Positions 9,080 to 16,725 of a stretch of 64,000 nt of DNA are shown here, piece after piece (positions within the stretch are counted from its first letter, which is position 1; the number at the start of each line of letters is the position of its first letter). Source of the stretch: Brevibacillus brevis (GTDB lineage: Bacteria; Bacillota; Bacilli; Brevibacillales; Brevibacillaceae); the NCBI RefSeq assembly GCF_022026395.1, contig NZ_CP041767.1, positions 6,092,480 through 6,156,479 on the forward strand, read 5' to 3'. The translations under genes were made by a program, and so were the position numbers. The notes below the pieces were generated by a model that worked only from the letters and a program-made list of their open reading frames with translations, searched no databases and was not told where the DNA came from.

Positions 9080-9475
9080 TTACTGCTCAACTTGCCTTTC
9101 ACTCTCTTCCTCTTGTATCGCTGGATTTTCATTAAGCCGGACTTTATAGGACTCGCCCCATACTTTCATTGACATAATGACTGGTTCCAGAGTCCTTCCG
9201 AAATCAGTAAGGGAGTATTCCACTCTTGGAGGAACCTCTTTATATATTTCGCGATGGATAATGCCATCCCGTTCAAGCTCTCTTAACTGCAATGTGAGCA
9301 TAAACTGCGTGATTCCCGGATTGAGGCGCCTGAATTCATTGAATCTTTTCGTTCCGTTCAGGAGCTGATAGAGAATGATCCCCTTCCACTTCCCACCAAT
9401 AACATCCAGCGTTGTTTCAACCGGACATGCTTGCATATCTGGACTTGCTCCATATTTCTTTCTTCGGTCTCCCAT
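9080..9475 (-). CDS. HxlR-family transcriptional regulator
   Basis: This is a small winged-helix regulator of about 131 aa. The conserved N-terminal Cys is in MQACPVETTLDVIGGKWKG, followed by the helix-turn-helix (RFNEFRRLNPGITQFMLT) and the wing (PPRVEYSLTDFGRTL). The single Cys is the redox or electrophile sensor in relatives such as YodB and HypR. ATG 9475 is preferred over TTG 9490 because GGGGGAT lies between them. It is divergent from an MDR oxidoreductase, the usual arrangement for HxlR-controlled detoxification genes, with a dyad operator in between. Confidence 0.9.
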   Translation of the reverse strand: MGDRRKKYGASPDMQACPVETTLDVIGGKWKGIILYQLLNGTKRFNEFRRLNPGITQFMLTLQLRELERDGIIHREIYKEVPPRVEYSLTDFGRTLEPVIMSMKVWGESYKVRLNENPAIQEEESERQVEQ

Positions 9476-9530
9476 CAGCTTATCCCCCAATGGTTTGATT
9501 TTTAATACTATACCATAAAAATATGCGTAC

Positions 9531-9543
9531 TTACTTAAAGTAA
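9531..9543. promoter_or_regulatory. Probable HxlR-type operator
   Basis: TTACTT-A-AAGTAA is a perfect 6-bp dyad in the 125-bp divergent promoter region between the HxlR gene and the oxidoreductase. Similar dyads are the binding sites of HxlR/YodB-type regulators. Confidence 0.55.
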
Positions 9544-9600
9544 TTGAATCGATTTACAATGCTACTATACAACATTTCCTATTTGAGAGGATGAATACAC

Positions 9601-10647
9601 ATGAATACTCACCAAAAGATGAAAGCTGTCGGTGCTTACCAGTACCTCCCTATATCCAATCCGGAAAGCCTTGTTGATCTGCACTTGGATAAACCGGAAC
9701 CTACAGGCCGCGATTTGCTTGTACGGGTAAAAGCAATCTCCGTCAACCCAGCAGACGTAGGCGTCCGCGAAAGTCATAACTACGAAGCCGATTCACCGAA
9801 AATTCTTGGTTGGGATGCCGCTGGAATCGTAGAACAAGTCGGTCCTGACTGCCAATTGTTTAAACCTGGGGACAAAATCTATTATGCGGGCAGTGTGTCT
9901 CGACCAGGCAGCAACAGTGAATTCCACTTAGTTGATGAACGAATTGTGGGAAATATGCCGCGAAGCTTGGATTTCGCTGCCGCCGCCGCATTACCACTTA
10001 CTTCGATAACTGCATGGGAGGGCCTTTTTGATCGCTTAGGAATTAGCCTAAATAATGCAGGGGAAAACAAAAGCATACTGATTATCGGTGCAGCTGGAGG
10101 AGTAGGATCGATTGCTATTCAACTTGCAAAATTAGCAGGTTTGACCGTCATCGGTACTGCTTCACGTCCAGAGTCAATTCAATGGGCTAAAGGTCTCGGC
10201 GCAGATTTTATCATAAACCACAACAACCCGTTTCTCCCTCAACTCAAAGAAGTTGGTATTGACGCCGTAGATTATATCTTTTGCTTGAATGATACTGTTC
10301 AACATCTTGAAAATATGGCGGAAGTCATTGTCCCCCAAGGTAAAATTTGCGCTATCGTTCCTACAAATAAGGCTACCTGGGCAGGGAGCTTGAAAATGGA
10401 CTTGCTGTTTTCTAAAAGTGTAACGTTTGTATGGGAGTTCATGTTTACACGGTCCTTGCTTCAAACCAATGACATGATCAAACAACACGAATTGTTAAAT
10501 GAACTGGCAGACTTCATCGATGATGGAAAAATAAAAACTACGCTGACTGAACGACTGGAGCCGATCAATGCTGCAAACCTGCGTCTCGCGCATGAGAAGC
10601 TGGAATCTGGACGGGCCATTGGAAAAATTGTTTTAGAAAACTTCTGA
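9601..10647 (+). CDS. Zinc-type alcohol dehydrogenase / quinone oxidoreductase-like protein (MDR superfamily)
   Basis: This is a 348-aa medium-chain reductase with a GroES-like N-terminal half (VSVNPADVGVRE, ILGWDAAGIVEQVG) and a Rossmann half with IIGAAGGVGSIAIQLAKL near residue 160. The catalytic-zinc ligands of true alcohol dehydrogenases are not evident, which fits the NADPH-dependent quinone or enal reductases of the TIGR02817-like subgroup. GAGAGGATG precedes the ATG. It is likely induced by electrophiles through the divergent HxlR gene and ends at a strong terminator. Confidence 0.88.
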   Translation: MNTHQKMKAVGAYQYLPISNPESLVDLHLDKPEPTGRDLLVRVKAISVNPADVGVRESHNYEADSPKILGWDAAGIVEQVGPDCQLFKPGDKIYYAGSVSRPGSNSEFHLVDERIVGNMPRSLDFAAAAALPLTSITAWEGLFDRLGISLNNAGENKSILIIGAAGGVGSIAIQLAKLAGLTVIGTASRPESIQWAKGLGADFIINHNNPFLPQLKEVGIDAVDYIFCLNDTVQHLENMAEVIVPQGKICAIVPTNKATWAGSLKMDLLFSKSVTFVWEFMFTRSLLQTNDMIKQHELLNELADFIDDGKIKTTLTERLEPINAANLRLAHEKLESGRAIGKIVLENF

Positions 10648-10710
10648 TAGGACGAAGACGAAGTAGGCACGTTTGGTTCCAAAAAGCAGTAATGTGAATA
10701 AACAACGCTA

Positions 10711-10738
10711 AGGCCCCTTGCTACTATGGGGCCTTTTT
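10711..10738 (+). terminator. Intrinsic terminator of the oxidoreductase gene
   Basis: The stem AGGCCCC/GGGGCCT has a 10-base loop and a TTTTTG tail, 64 bases after the stop codon. Confidence 0.9.
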
Positions 10739-10747
10739 GAATACAAA

Positions 10748-10777
10748 GATAAAAATTTTCCTTTACTAGTGATACAG
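10748..10777 (-). repeat. att-like site F (diverged rlmH-tail repeat, left end of island)
   Basis: Read on minus this is CTGTATCACTAGTAA followed by AGGAAAATTTTTATC. TATCACTAGTAA differs by two bases from a TATCATAAGTAA-type SCC attachment core. The downstream stretch AGTAA-GG-AAATTTTTATC also matches site E at 12.56 kb. The truncated glycosylase ORF ends inside it (Leu-Tyr-His-stop). Confidence 0.45.
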
Positions 10778-10984
10778 CAATTCGTCAACTATATCCTGCC
10801 GTGTTGAATTTCCTTCCCGATCCTCCCGTGCTCCGGGATTATCCAGAATCATCATAAGTGGAGCCTTCGGATTTCCTTCACCCCAGATGACACGATTCCG
10901 CTGCTTGGATAGTTCGCAAATCTCACAATGCTCTATACCATTGGGCGCTTGTTCTTCAGGTAAGATTACATAGGGATGATCCAT
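10766..10984 (-). pseudogene. Family 4 uracil-DNA glycosylase, N-terminal fragment
   Basis: The 72 residues match the start of bacterial family 4 UDGs: the iron-sulfur pair CEICELSKQR, then VIWGEGNPKAPLMMI and the catalytic-site PGAREDREG run. The reading then jumps (GNSTRQ instead of the expected longer linker) and ends after 13 further residues, losing about two thirds of the protein. An AGGAG site precedes the ATG. The break lies exactly at the att-like repeat F, suggesting that a recombination event removed the rest. It is not expected to be functional. Confidence 0.8.
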
Positions 10985-11020
10985 TCTCTTATGGTGCAGC
11001 TCCTTTCTAATCCAGGAACT

Positions 11021-11443
11021 TCAAATCTCTATTTTTGTCTCCAGAAACTCAAGGTACTTTGGATCATCTTCCATAAAGATCGCAATCCCGGCACCCATAT
11101 AAGCCCGGGTCAGTTCATCTGCTGCTTTTTCAAGGTTTTCCTGCTCGTAATACAACTGCCCTAGCCGCAGATGAATGTAGGGATTGCCCAACCCCTCCGG
11201 ACACTGTACAGCATTAAAGAAACACTTGAATGCTTTATCGTAATTCTTCATTTGAAAATGGACATCCCCAATAGCCACATATATCCACGTTGCGGCCTTC
11301 CATTCTCGATGATTTTCCGGCAATAATCGCAGGGCCGCGACGTACTTATTCTTGCCCTCCTCAAGATTGCCTGCTCTCACCAAATCATCGCCTTGTTTAC
11401 ACAGCACGGTAATTTCGGCATGGGTGGAATCTGAAAGTTTCAC
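11021..11443 (-). CDS. Small TPR-repeat protein
   Basis: The product has 140 aa and consists of about three tetratricopeptide-like helical pairs (GDDLVRAGNLEEGKNKYVAAL, IYVAIGDVHFQMKNYDKAFK, IHLRLGQLYYEQENLEKAAD). There is no signal or membrane segment. TPRs mediate protein contacts, and small ones of this kind are often found next to polymorphic-toxin loci. It is first in reading order after the glycosylase remnant and shares direction with the three genes to its right, with short gaps, so they may be one transcript. Confidence 0.65.
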   Translation of the reverse strand: MKLSDSTHAEITVLCKQGDDLVRAGNLEEGKNKYVAALRLLPENHREWKAATWIYVAIGDVHFQMKNYDKAFKCFFNAVQCPEGLGNPYIHLRLGQLYYEQENLEKAADELTRAYMGAGIAIFMEDDPKYLEFLETKIEI

Positions 11444-11495
11444 CGTAATTCTCTCCTATCCTGTGCGATTTGAAGCCGCTGTAGGTATTCGCCTC

Positions 11496-11909
11496 TCAGC
11501 AACGCACTATTGTTTTTTGACTTTCATCAAAAATAATTGCGCCTGGTATCGCCGACAAGTAGTCTATCGCCCAAATAATATGATTCGTGAAATCCCGTCC
11601 TTCATCAGGGGAGAATACGAAGCGAATGCGTTCGGCACAATCTTTGATTTCAGGCGGACAATCCTTGGTGACGCTCGCAATGTAATTTACATCTTCAGCT
11701 ACACTACGGCCAGTTTCAAAATGAGCTGTAAAATTCCATCCCGGCCAACGGAGAATCAAGTACTTCTCGCGCGTAAACGGATTTGCTGATACTCCTATTT
11801 CCAATCCGTTCTTTGTTTCAAAATCAAAGTAGGCGCTTAACTCAGAAGCAAGACGCTCATGAGAGTAAGGATCGGAAGACTTCGCAAGGTAGGCATGTAT
11901 TACCGACAT
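11496..11909 (-). CDS. Uncharacterised 137-aa protein
   Basis: I do not recognise the family. The protein is soluble and mixed alpha/beta. It opens with HERLASELSAYFDFETKNG and ends in IIFDESQKTIVRC, and contains several Trp and acidic patches as in immunity proteins of contact-dependent toxins. It lies between a TPR gene and a DUF4303 gene in the same direction. An immunity-type role is guessed from size and neighbours only. Confidence 0.6.
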   Translation of the reverse strand: MSVIHAYLAKSSDPYSHERLASELSAYFDFETKNGLEIGVSANPFTREKYLILRWPGWNFTAHFETGRSVAEDVNYIASVTKDCPPEIKDCAERIRFVFSPDEGRDFTNHIIWAIDYLSAIPGAIIFDESQKTIVRC

Positions 11910-11937
11910 AATTTTCTCCCCAATCTACTGGATATGC

Positions 11938-12456
11938 TCAACCGCCAATCCAATTCCGAAATTCTTCAGCAAGTTCATTTCGGTTCAAGCGGGCAATCCA
12001 ATCACATTCCAGTGCATTTGTGTCATCCGATACAGTAAAGACCAATACTCCAGATTCACTCATATCGGAGAAAAAACCTTCCTTTTTCAGTGATTCAAGC
12101 GCAGCCACGCAACACTCATAAACCTTCTCTTTATATTCCCTGTGTCTTTCCGCCGACTGCATACTCATCACTTCGTTATACAAGTGGTTGGATATATCTT
12201 TAAAGCACTCAGCACCTTCAAACTCATGATCCCATTCTGCTGGACTCCAGCGATAATAAATAGCATCATCAGGGTCTCCGGCAATCATTTTGTTCAAGTG
12301 ATCGGTTGAGTTTACCGCCGGACATACGGTGATTGCATCCGAGTCGGAATACAAGGCGTAACCACAAAAGCTTTGTCCTGCATATTTGTTTCTTACATGC
12401 TCGAATGCAGCCTTAGCAGCCGCCTCGATTTTTAATTGCAGCACTTGAAAATCCAT
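11938..12456 (-). CDS. DUF4303 domain protein
   Basis: The 172-aa product matches the DUF4303 pattern: an N-terminal helix (AAAKAAFEHVRNKY), a SFCGYALYSDSDAITVCPAVNS strand region, then YYRWSPAEWDHEFEG and a helical C-terminal part. Some DUF4303 proteins are found in polymorphic-toxin immunity neighbourhoods, and that role is an inference here because no toxin gene is present. ATG 12456 follows AAAGGAGAG. It shares direction with the neighbouring small genes. Confidence 0.75.
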   Translation of the reverse strand: MDFQVLQLKIEAAAKAAFEHVRNKYAGQSFCGYALYSDSDAITVCPAVNSTDHLNKMIAGDPDDAIYYRWSPAEWDHEFEGAECFKDISNHLYNEVMSMQSAERHREYKEKVYECCVAALESLKKEGFFSDMSESGVLVFTVSDDTNALECDWIARLNRNELAEEFRNWIGG

Positions 12457-12548
12457 GTTCTCTCCTTTGTCCTACTTTAGTCGAGCCTGTAACGACAGGA
12501 TTAGAGGAGACTTCCCCCCTCCGGCTTCGAGGCAACCCTCGCGGTTAA

Positions 12549-12580
12549 GGATAAAAATTTCCCCATTACTTGTGGTATGG
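12549..12580 (-). repeat. att-like site E (diverged rlmH-tail repeat)
   Basis: Directly after the stop of the 165-aa gene, the minus strand reads CCA TAC CAC AAG TAA, encoding Pro-Tyr-His-Lys-stop exactly like the end of RlmH but with different codons. It is followed by TGGGGAAATTTTTATCC, similar to site F. It is interpreted as a diverged attachment-site relic. Confidence 0.5.
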
Positions 12581-13078
12581 TCAGCTTAACGGTGCCAGCT
12601 CATCTGCGATCATTTTTGCCTTTTCCGCAAGCTCTCTCATTTCATCGGCCGGAACAAGCTCGGCTAATTCGTAAGCCAGCGGATCACGGGAAAACTTGTA
12701 CAACTCATCCCGAAGCAGGTTCCTTTTTTCTTCGGAGGCATCTATATAAAGTTTGAGCGGCTGCCTATCCTCATCCAAATCATGCAAATCGACATAGCCT
12801 GATTCCGCCAGTAGGGGCTGAACCTCATGCAATATCTGCTCCCGCGTAAAGGGTGAGGCTTTCATCGACTTTTTGCCTGCGGCACTCCCCGCAGATTTGG
12901 AACTTTCAACCCTAGTCCTGCCCGGCCGATAATCCAGCATGATAAAGTTAAAGATGCCTACTTGCAGCGTGGTGCGTAAGACCACTTCTTCTGCATTCTT
13001 TCGAGTTTCCTGTTCGTCAAACCATTTATGAATCGCCGTTTTCATCTCTTCCAGCGCTTCTTTTTGTAATTCGTTCAT
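12581..13078 (-). CDS. Uncharacterised 165-aa helical protein
   Basis: No family is recognised. The sequence is rich in Glu, Lys and Ala and predicted mostly helical, with a low-complexity basic linker (SSKSAGSAAGKK, about 80-92) separating an N-terminal part from a C-terminal part that ends in IADELAPLS. There is no signal or membrane segment. It is bounded by att-like site E immediately after its stop codon and by a hairpin plus site D upstream, so it could be a one-gene cassette. The ATG at 13078 lies close to the GCGGGAGAC ribosome site. Confidence 0.6.
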   Translation of the reverse strand: MNELQKEALEEMKTAIHKWFDEQETRKNAEEVVLRTTLQVGIFNFIMLDYRPGRTRVESSKSAGSAAGKKSMKASPFTREQILHEVQPLLAESGYVDLHDLDEDRQPLKLYIDASEEKRNLLRDELYKFSRDPLAYELAELVPADEMRELAEKAKMIADELAPLS

Positions 13079-13190
13079 TGTCTCCCGCCTTTTTGCGTGT
13101 TCGATCTTTTTTCATATAATCATACTATGAAATTGGAAAAGCTTGTTGGAATTGTATACCTGTCCCTGAGATGGGCTAAAGCTCAATAGC

Positions 13191-13226
13191 AAAAGGGAGA
13201 ACGCCATATAGGCCGTTCTCCCTTTA
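13191..13226. terminator. Bidirectional hairpin terminator
   Basis: A 12-bp perfect stem AAAGGGAGAACG/CGTTCTCCCTTT lies in the 320-base gap between the 165-aa gene and the cupin gene. The rest of that gap holds att site D and nothing else recognisable. Confidence 0.7.
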
Positions 13227-13256
13227 GTTTATCTGACATATGCAACACTTTTACGA

Positions 13257-13309
13257 TTTTTCGCCGTCACTTATGATAAGGCTCACCTTAACGGATCTAT
13301 CGGCGAAAA
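13257..13309 (-). repeat. att-like site D with flanking inverted repeats
   Basis: GAGCCTTATCATAAGT on the minus strand (13269-13284) is identical to the 3' end of rlmH and still encodes Glu-Pro-Tyr-His-Lys before TGA. A 9-bp inverted repeat TTTTCGCCG (13258-13266) / CGGCGAAAA (13301-13309) brackets it. The 25-bp stretch 13263-13287 matches site C with one difference. Confidence 0.8.
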
Positions 13310-13398
13310 GTAAGAAGGAGCTGCCACAGAGCTTCTCATTCCAGCAAAAGTAGTTTTAGCTGTGTGTCTATGAATAGAGTTTTCGCATTGGCTGCTGT

Positions 13399-13737
13399 TC
13401 ATTCGGACTCAGTACCGCCAGTGTTTATTACGCCTCTAGGCTCCACCAACATGATATGGCATTCCTTTTCGGTGAAAGGCTTATGATCGGCTCCCCCCGG
13501 GACAATAAACATCTCACCCTTGGAAATTTTCACTTGGCCATCACGAAAAGCAATGAACATCTCTCCTTCGAGCACAATAAATACCTTATCCGTCCCTTGA
13601 TGCCCGTGCCACATAAAATCCCCAGCAATCTTAATGAGCTTAAATTGATAGTCATTTATTTCAGCAACGACTTTCGGAGACCAGAGATCGTTGAATGTAG
13701 ATAGCTTCTCATTCAGATTAATAGCTTGGTAATGCAT
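13399..13737 (-). CDS. Small cupin-domain protein
   Basis: This is a 112-aa single-domain cupin with metal-site motif 1 (MWHGHQGTDKVFIVLEGE) and motif 2 (GGADHKPFTEKECHIMLVEP) at the usual spacing. Such proteins are sugar isomerase-like, dioxygenase-like or simple ligand binders, and the substrate is not evident. It is third in a minus-strand run with an AraC regulator and a siderophore-binding lipoprotein, 29 bases after the latter, so it is probably co-transcribed and iron controlled. Confidence 0.85.
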   Translation of the reverse strand: MHYQAINLNEKLSTFNDLWSPKVVAEINDYQFKLIKIAGDFMWHGHQGTDKVFIVLEGEMFIAFRDGQVKISKGEMFIVPGGADHKPFTEKECHIMLVEPRGVINTGGTESE

Positions 13738-13766
13738 GTGAATCCCTCCTCATTTTTCTCGACTTT

Positions 13767-14750
13767 TTAGAGCTTACGCAAGGCACTTGTTATATTTTGT
13801 AAAGCGTATTCGATAGCTAATGGGCCACCAGTAATAGCAGACGTATCCATTAAATGAACATTTCCTTTCTTAACGGCATTGAGATTATTCCACACATTGC
13901 TTTGTTTTAAGTCATTCATTAATTTTTCCTTTTTGGTAATGTCACCGATAAGGAAAATATGGTCTGCTTCAACCGTTGATATTCCTTCAAACGTAGTAAA
14001 TTTATTAGTCGTACCTTTAAATATATGGTCTGGTGTAAGTCCCAGTCCCTTCTCTTTATCAAACGCAAGTATATAGACCGGATTTCCTTCACCCAGGACA
14101 TTAAACGTTTTTCCATCCCACGACAATATAAGGGCTACTGACTCTCCTTCAATCGATTTTAATGCTTCGCGCCCAGTTATGATTTCTTTCATCATTTTAT
14201 CAATGACTTTTTCCGCTTCATCTTCTTTTCCAATAATCTCGGCTACTGTTCGGAGTCCATATTGCCAATCGTCATAGATGTCCTTGGATTTTAACGTAAT
14301 GACTGGCGCAATCTTTCCTAGTGAATCATACATTTTTTCATGATTCTCAGTTGCTAAAATAATGTCAGGCTCTATCGATAGGATTTTTTCAATATTAGGT
14401 GATAATTTTTCTCCTAATTCATCAGCAGAATCCAGCTTTCCTTTTAAATAGGTTAAAGAAGATAGATACTCTTTTTCAGTAGAAGCAGCAGGCGACTCAC
14501 CTAATGCAACTAGTATTTCAGGATAAAAATACCATAATGAAGCAATATTTTCTGGTTTTTTCTCAATAACAATTTCTTTACCTAAGGCATCCTTAAATGT
14601 TCTTGGCCATTCAGTTGTATCTACCTTACCTGCTGTTGTAGATGCGCCTTCTGTCGTTGATCCTTTATTTTCAGCAGGTGTTTCATTACAACCTGCCAGT
14701 ATGCCTGCTACTAATAACATGGAGATTAGCAGGCCTTTCATCTTTTGCAT
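13767..14750 (-). CDS. Iron-siderophore ABC transporter substrate-binding lipoprotein
   Basis: The protein has 327 aa with a lipoprotein signal ending in lipobox LAGC (Cys about 21), then a low-complexity linker and a FecB/FhuD-type periplasmic binding fold (IASLWYFYPEILVALGE, ILSIEPDIILA, VALILSWDG, HVHL-like DTSAITGGPLAIEY end). It captures ferric siderophore outside the membrane for an ABC permease. No permease or ATPase gene is adjacent, so it must share one encoded elsewhere. An AraC-type regulator with an upstream Fur box lies 87 bases before it. Confidence 0.88.
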   Translation of the reverse strand: MQKMKGLLISMLLVAGILAGCNETPAENKGSTTEGASTTAGKVDTTEWPRTFKDALGKEIVIEKKPENIASLWYFYPEILVALGESPAASTEKEYLSSLTYLKGKLDSADELGEKLSPNIEKILSIEPDIILATENHEKMYDSLGKIAPVITLKSKDIYDDWQYGLRTVAEIIGKEDEAEKVIDKMMKEIITGREALKSIEGESVALILSWDGKTFNVLGEGNPVYILAFDKEKGLGLTPDHIFKGTTNKFTTFEGISTVEADHIFLIGDITKKEKLMNDLKQSNVWNNLNAVKKGNVHLMDTSAITGGPLAIEYALQNITSALRKL

Positions 14751-14837
14751 ACGAAAATTCCTCCAACATCATGTTATCTTTCGTTTGCCATTAGTATAGA
14801 AAAGGAATTTTTAGATGAGAATGGATGCCTGTTGAAA

Positions 14838-15665
14838 TTAGCATGGATTATTGATGAACTTCTCTCGATATTCAGTAGGAGAGATACCAAGTTGTTTCTT
14901 GAACACTCTACTAAAATAAAACGGGTCAGCAATTCCAACCGTTTGCGCAATTTGTTGTACAGACGCTTCACTTGTAAATAGCATTTCTTGCGCCATGTTT
15001 ATACGATGTTTTAATATGTATTCCGCTGGTCCCATACCTGCATGTCTTCTAAATACATAAGACAGTCGATTTCGATTCACGTTATATTGTTCTGCAAGCG
15101 ATGCTATTGTAAGGCTTTGATCATAGTATTCATGAATATAATGAGATACCCGTTCGAACAAAGTTTGTGATTCACAGCTATTCTGCCTATTCACAACACA
15201 TAATAAGGTTTCATTCAGTACATCACGAAACAGCATTTCGGTCTGAAACATCGAAATGCCACCAGGCTGATTATACACATGCCAAAGGCGCATAATTAAT
15301 TCAATCAGACGAGGAGATTGACCCGTTGATAATTCAAAATGCTGATGGGAAAAGCTTGTCTCTTCTAGTTCTGAGTTATATATCCGGTATAAAACAAGGA
15401 TATATTCCCAGTTTGTGTTACCGAACATTTTTTGAGCTAGTTTCATTCTTGCACCGCCATGCACAACTTTTCCTGGCGAAAAGATATAAGGCGTTCCATT
15501 AAATTGAAATTGTACCTTCCCTGTAAGTGGAAACACAAATCCAGGAAAAGAATCTGTATATTCAGCGTAAGGTACACCTGGATTTTTCGCATATCGATAT
15601 ACTCCTTCTACTTGAAAAGGAATGTGTGCCAAATGCTCCGCTAACTGATTAACGTCGATTTTCAC
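14838..15665 (-). CDS. AraC-family regulator with N-terminal cupin-like sensor (Btr-like)
   Basis: The 275-aa protein has an N-terminal sugar/siderophore-binding-type cupin half (FPLTGKVQFQFNGTPYIFSPGKVVHG) and a C-terminal double helix-turn-helix (SLAEQYNVNRNRLSYVFRRH, QIAQTVGIADPFYFSRVFKK, SPTEYRE). Its arrangement upstream of a siderophore-binding lipoprotein resembles Bacillus Btr, which activates uptake genes when bound to siderophore. A Fur-box-like sequence 110 bp upstream suggests repression by iron. It is the first gene of the module. Confidence 0.85.
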   Translation of the reverse strand: MKIDVNQLAEHLAHIPFQVEGVYRYAKNPGVPYAEYTDSFPGFVFPLTGKVQFQFNGTPYIFSPGKVVHGGARMKLAQKMFGNTNWEYILVLYRIYNSELEETSFSHQHFELSTGQSPRLIELIMRLWHVYNQPGGISMFQTEMLFRDVLNETLLCVVNRQNSCESQTLFERVSHYIHEYYDQSLTIASLAEQYNVNRNRLSYVFRRHAGMGPAEYILKHRINMAQEMLFTSEASVQQIAQTVGIADPFYFSRVFKKQLGISPTEYREKFINNPC

Positions 15666-15775
15666 GTTGCATACCTCGTTTCAATAGTCGTTTGCCAGTA
15701 ATACGTAAGATCGATCGTTGTACATCCTGTGCAGCTTCTTGATCTGAAGCAGCTCTTGTTTATTTTACCATTATT

Positions 15776-15794
15776 GATAACGATTATCATTATT
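15776..15794. promoter_or_regulatory. Fur box
   Basis: GATAACGATTATCATTATT matches the 19-bp Fur consensus GATAATGATAATCATTATC at 16 positions. It sits upstream of the AraC regulator and siderophore module and fits the function of those genes. Confidence 0.7.
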
Positions 15795-15810
15795 AACCTG
15801 TGAAGACAAT

Positions 15811-15852
15811 AAAAATGCCGCACCCGCTAATGTTCAAACAGCGGGTAACGGC
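15811..15852 (-). terminator. Intrinsic terminator of the AHSA1-family gene
   Basis: On minus, GCCGTTACCCGCT ... AGCGGGTGCGGC forms a long stem followed by ATTTTTATT, about 50 bases after the stop codon at 15905. Confidence 0.75.
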
Positions 15853-15904
15853 AAGTGTAAAGATAACTTTTCTGCTCACGGAACTTTGGACCAAAAAAGA
15901 CATC

Positions 15905-16429
15905 CTATTGGACGCTTTGGCTAGTTTTTCCCTCCGACAAATATTGTTCAAGCTGATCAAAAGTTCCTCCGAAGCCCTGCTTCATGGAATCGAACATCCC
16001 CTCAAAGAAGTTGCGCTCTTCTTTAGTAGCATTGATCGGTCGGCTGCAAAGGGTTATTTGGGTTGTACCATTATTATCGCTCATTGTTACCTCATTGCGA
16101 ATTTCGAGCGGGATCCAATCACTGAATGGAGACCTGACAATGTTTCCTGCCTCATCTGAAAAGCAGTTGATCCAGACAATCTTCTCGGGAGCCTTGATCT
16201 CCTGGTACACAAATTTACCCCACATTTGACTGCCATCAGGAGCTTGCATACTGTAGTGGAAAAATCCGCCCTCACGAAAATCGAGATGCTTTACACTTAT
16301 TTCAAACCCTTTCGGCCCCCACCAGTGCTTCAGGTGCTCTGCTTCAGTCCATACTTGAAATACAAGTTCGCGTGGCGCATGAATCTCACGCGTTATTACT
16401 AACTCTTTGCTTTCCGAGTTGGGCGTCAT
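15905..16429 (-). CDS. SRPBCC / AHSA1-family protein
   Basis: The 174-aa START-like domain protein has the usual features of the Aha1 C-terminal homology group: IHAPRELVFQVWTEAEHLKHWWGP at the start, FREGGFFHYSMQAPDG in the middle and a long C-terminal helix (FDSMKQGFGGTFDQLEQYL). These bind hydrophobic ligands and have no fixed function. It lies between att sites D and C and is not obviously linked to the iron genes, from which its terminator separates it. Confidence 0.88.
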   Translation of the reverse strand: MTPNSESKELVITREIHAPRELVFQVWTEAEHLKHWWGPKGFEISVKHLDFREGGFFHYSMQAPDGSQMWGKFVYQEIKAPEKIVWINCFSDEAGNIVRSPFSDWIPLEIRNEVTMSDNNGTTQITLCSRPINATKEERNFFEGMFDSMKQGFGGTFDQLEQYLSEGKTSQSVQ

Positions 16430-16633
16430 ATCGATTCCTCCATCAATCAGTATTCACTTTTAATTTATATAAGTGCTTGGACGAGATGCCGTGCCCAACC
16501 GCGATTACTAACACCGCCAATATTATTAAACAAAGTTAATACCTTTAAACATACCCACCCAGTTAAATATATAAATCTAATCATTACGAACTTTATTTCA
16601 AGGCAACTACTTTGTTAATGCTTGTAAATACTT

Positions 16634-16658
16634 GCCGTTACTTATGATAAGGCTCACC
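16634..16658 (-). repeat. att-like site C
   Basis: On minus, GGTGAGCCTTATCATAAGTAACGGC contains the 16-bp core (16640-16655) identical to the rlmH 3' end, encoding Gly-Glu-Pro-Tyr-His-Lys-stop. It shares 24 of 25 bases with site D. It lies in a 300-base AT-rich gap upstream of the AHSA1 gene that is otherwise empty. Confidence 0.8.
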
Positions 16659-16725
16659 GCATAGCATGTAACAGTAAGACCAGATAGATTTTTGATGACT
16701 GCAATATAAATATAATGCTTCTGCA

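Noticed and set aside
10849..10860. ATCATAAGTG on plus inside the glycosylase remnant
   Set aside because: It is explained by coding for LMMI in a conserved protein segment and has opposite orientation to the island repeats.
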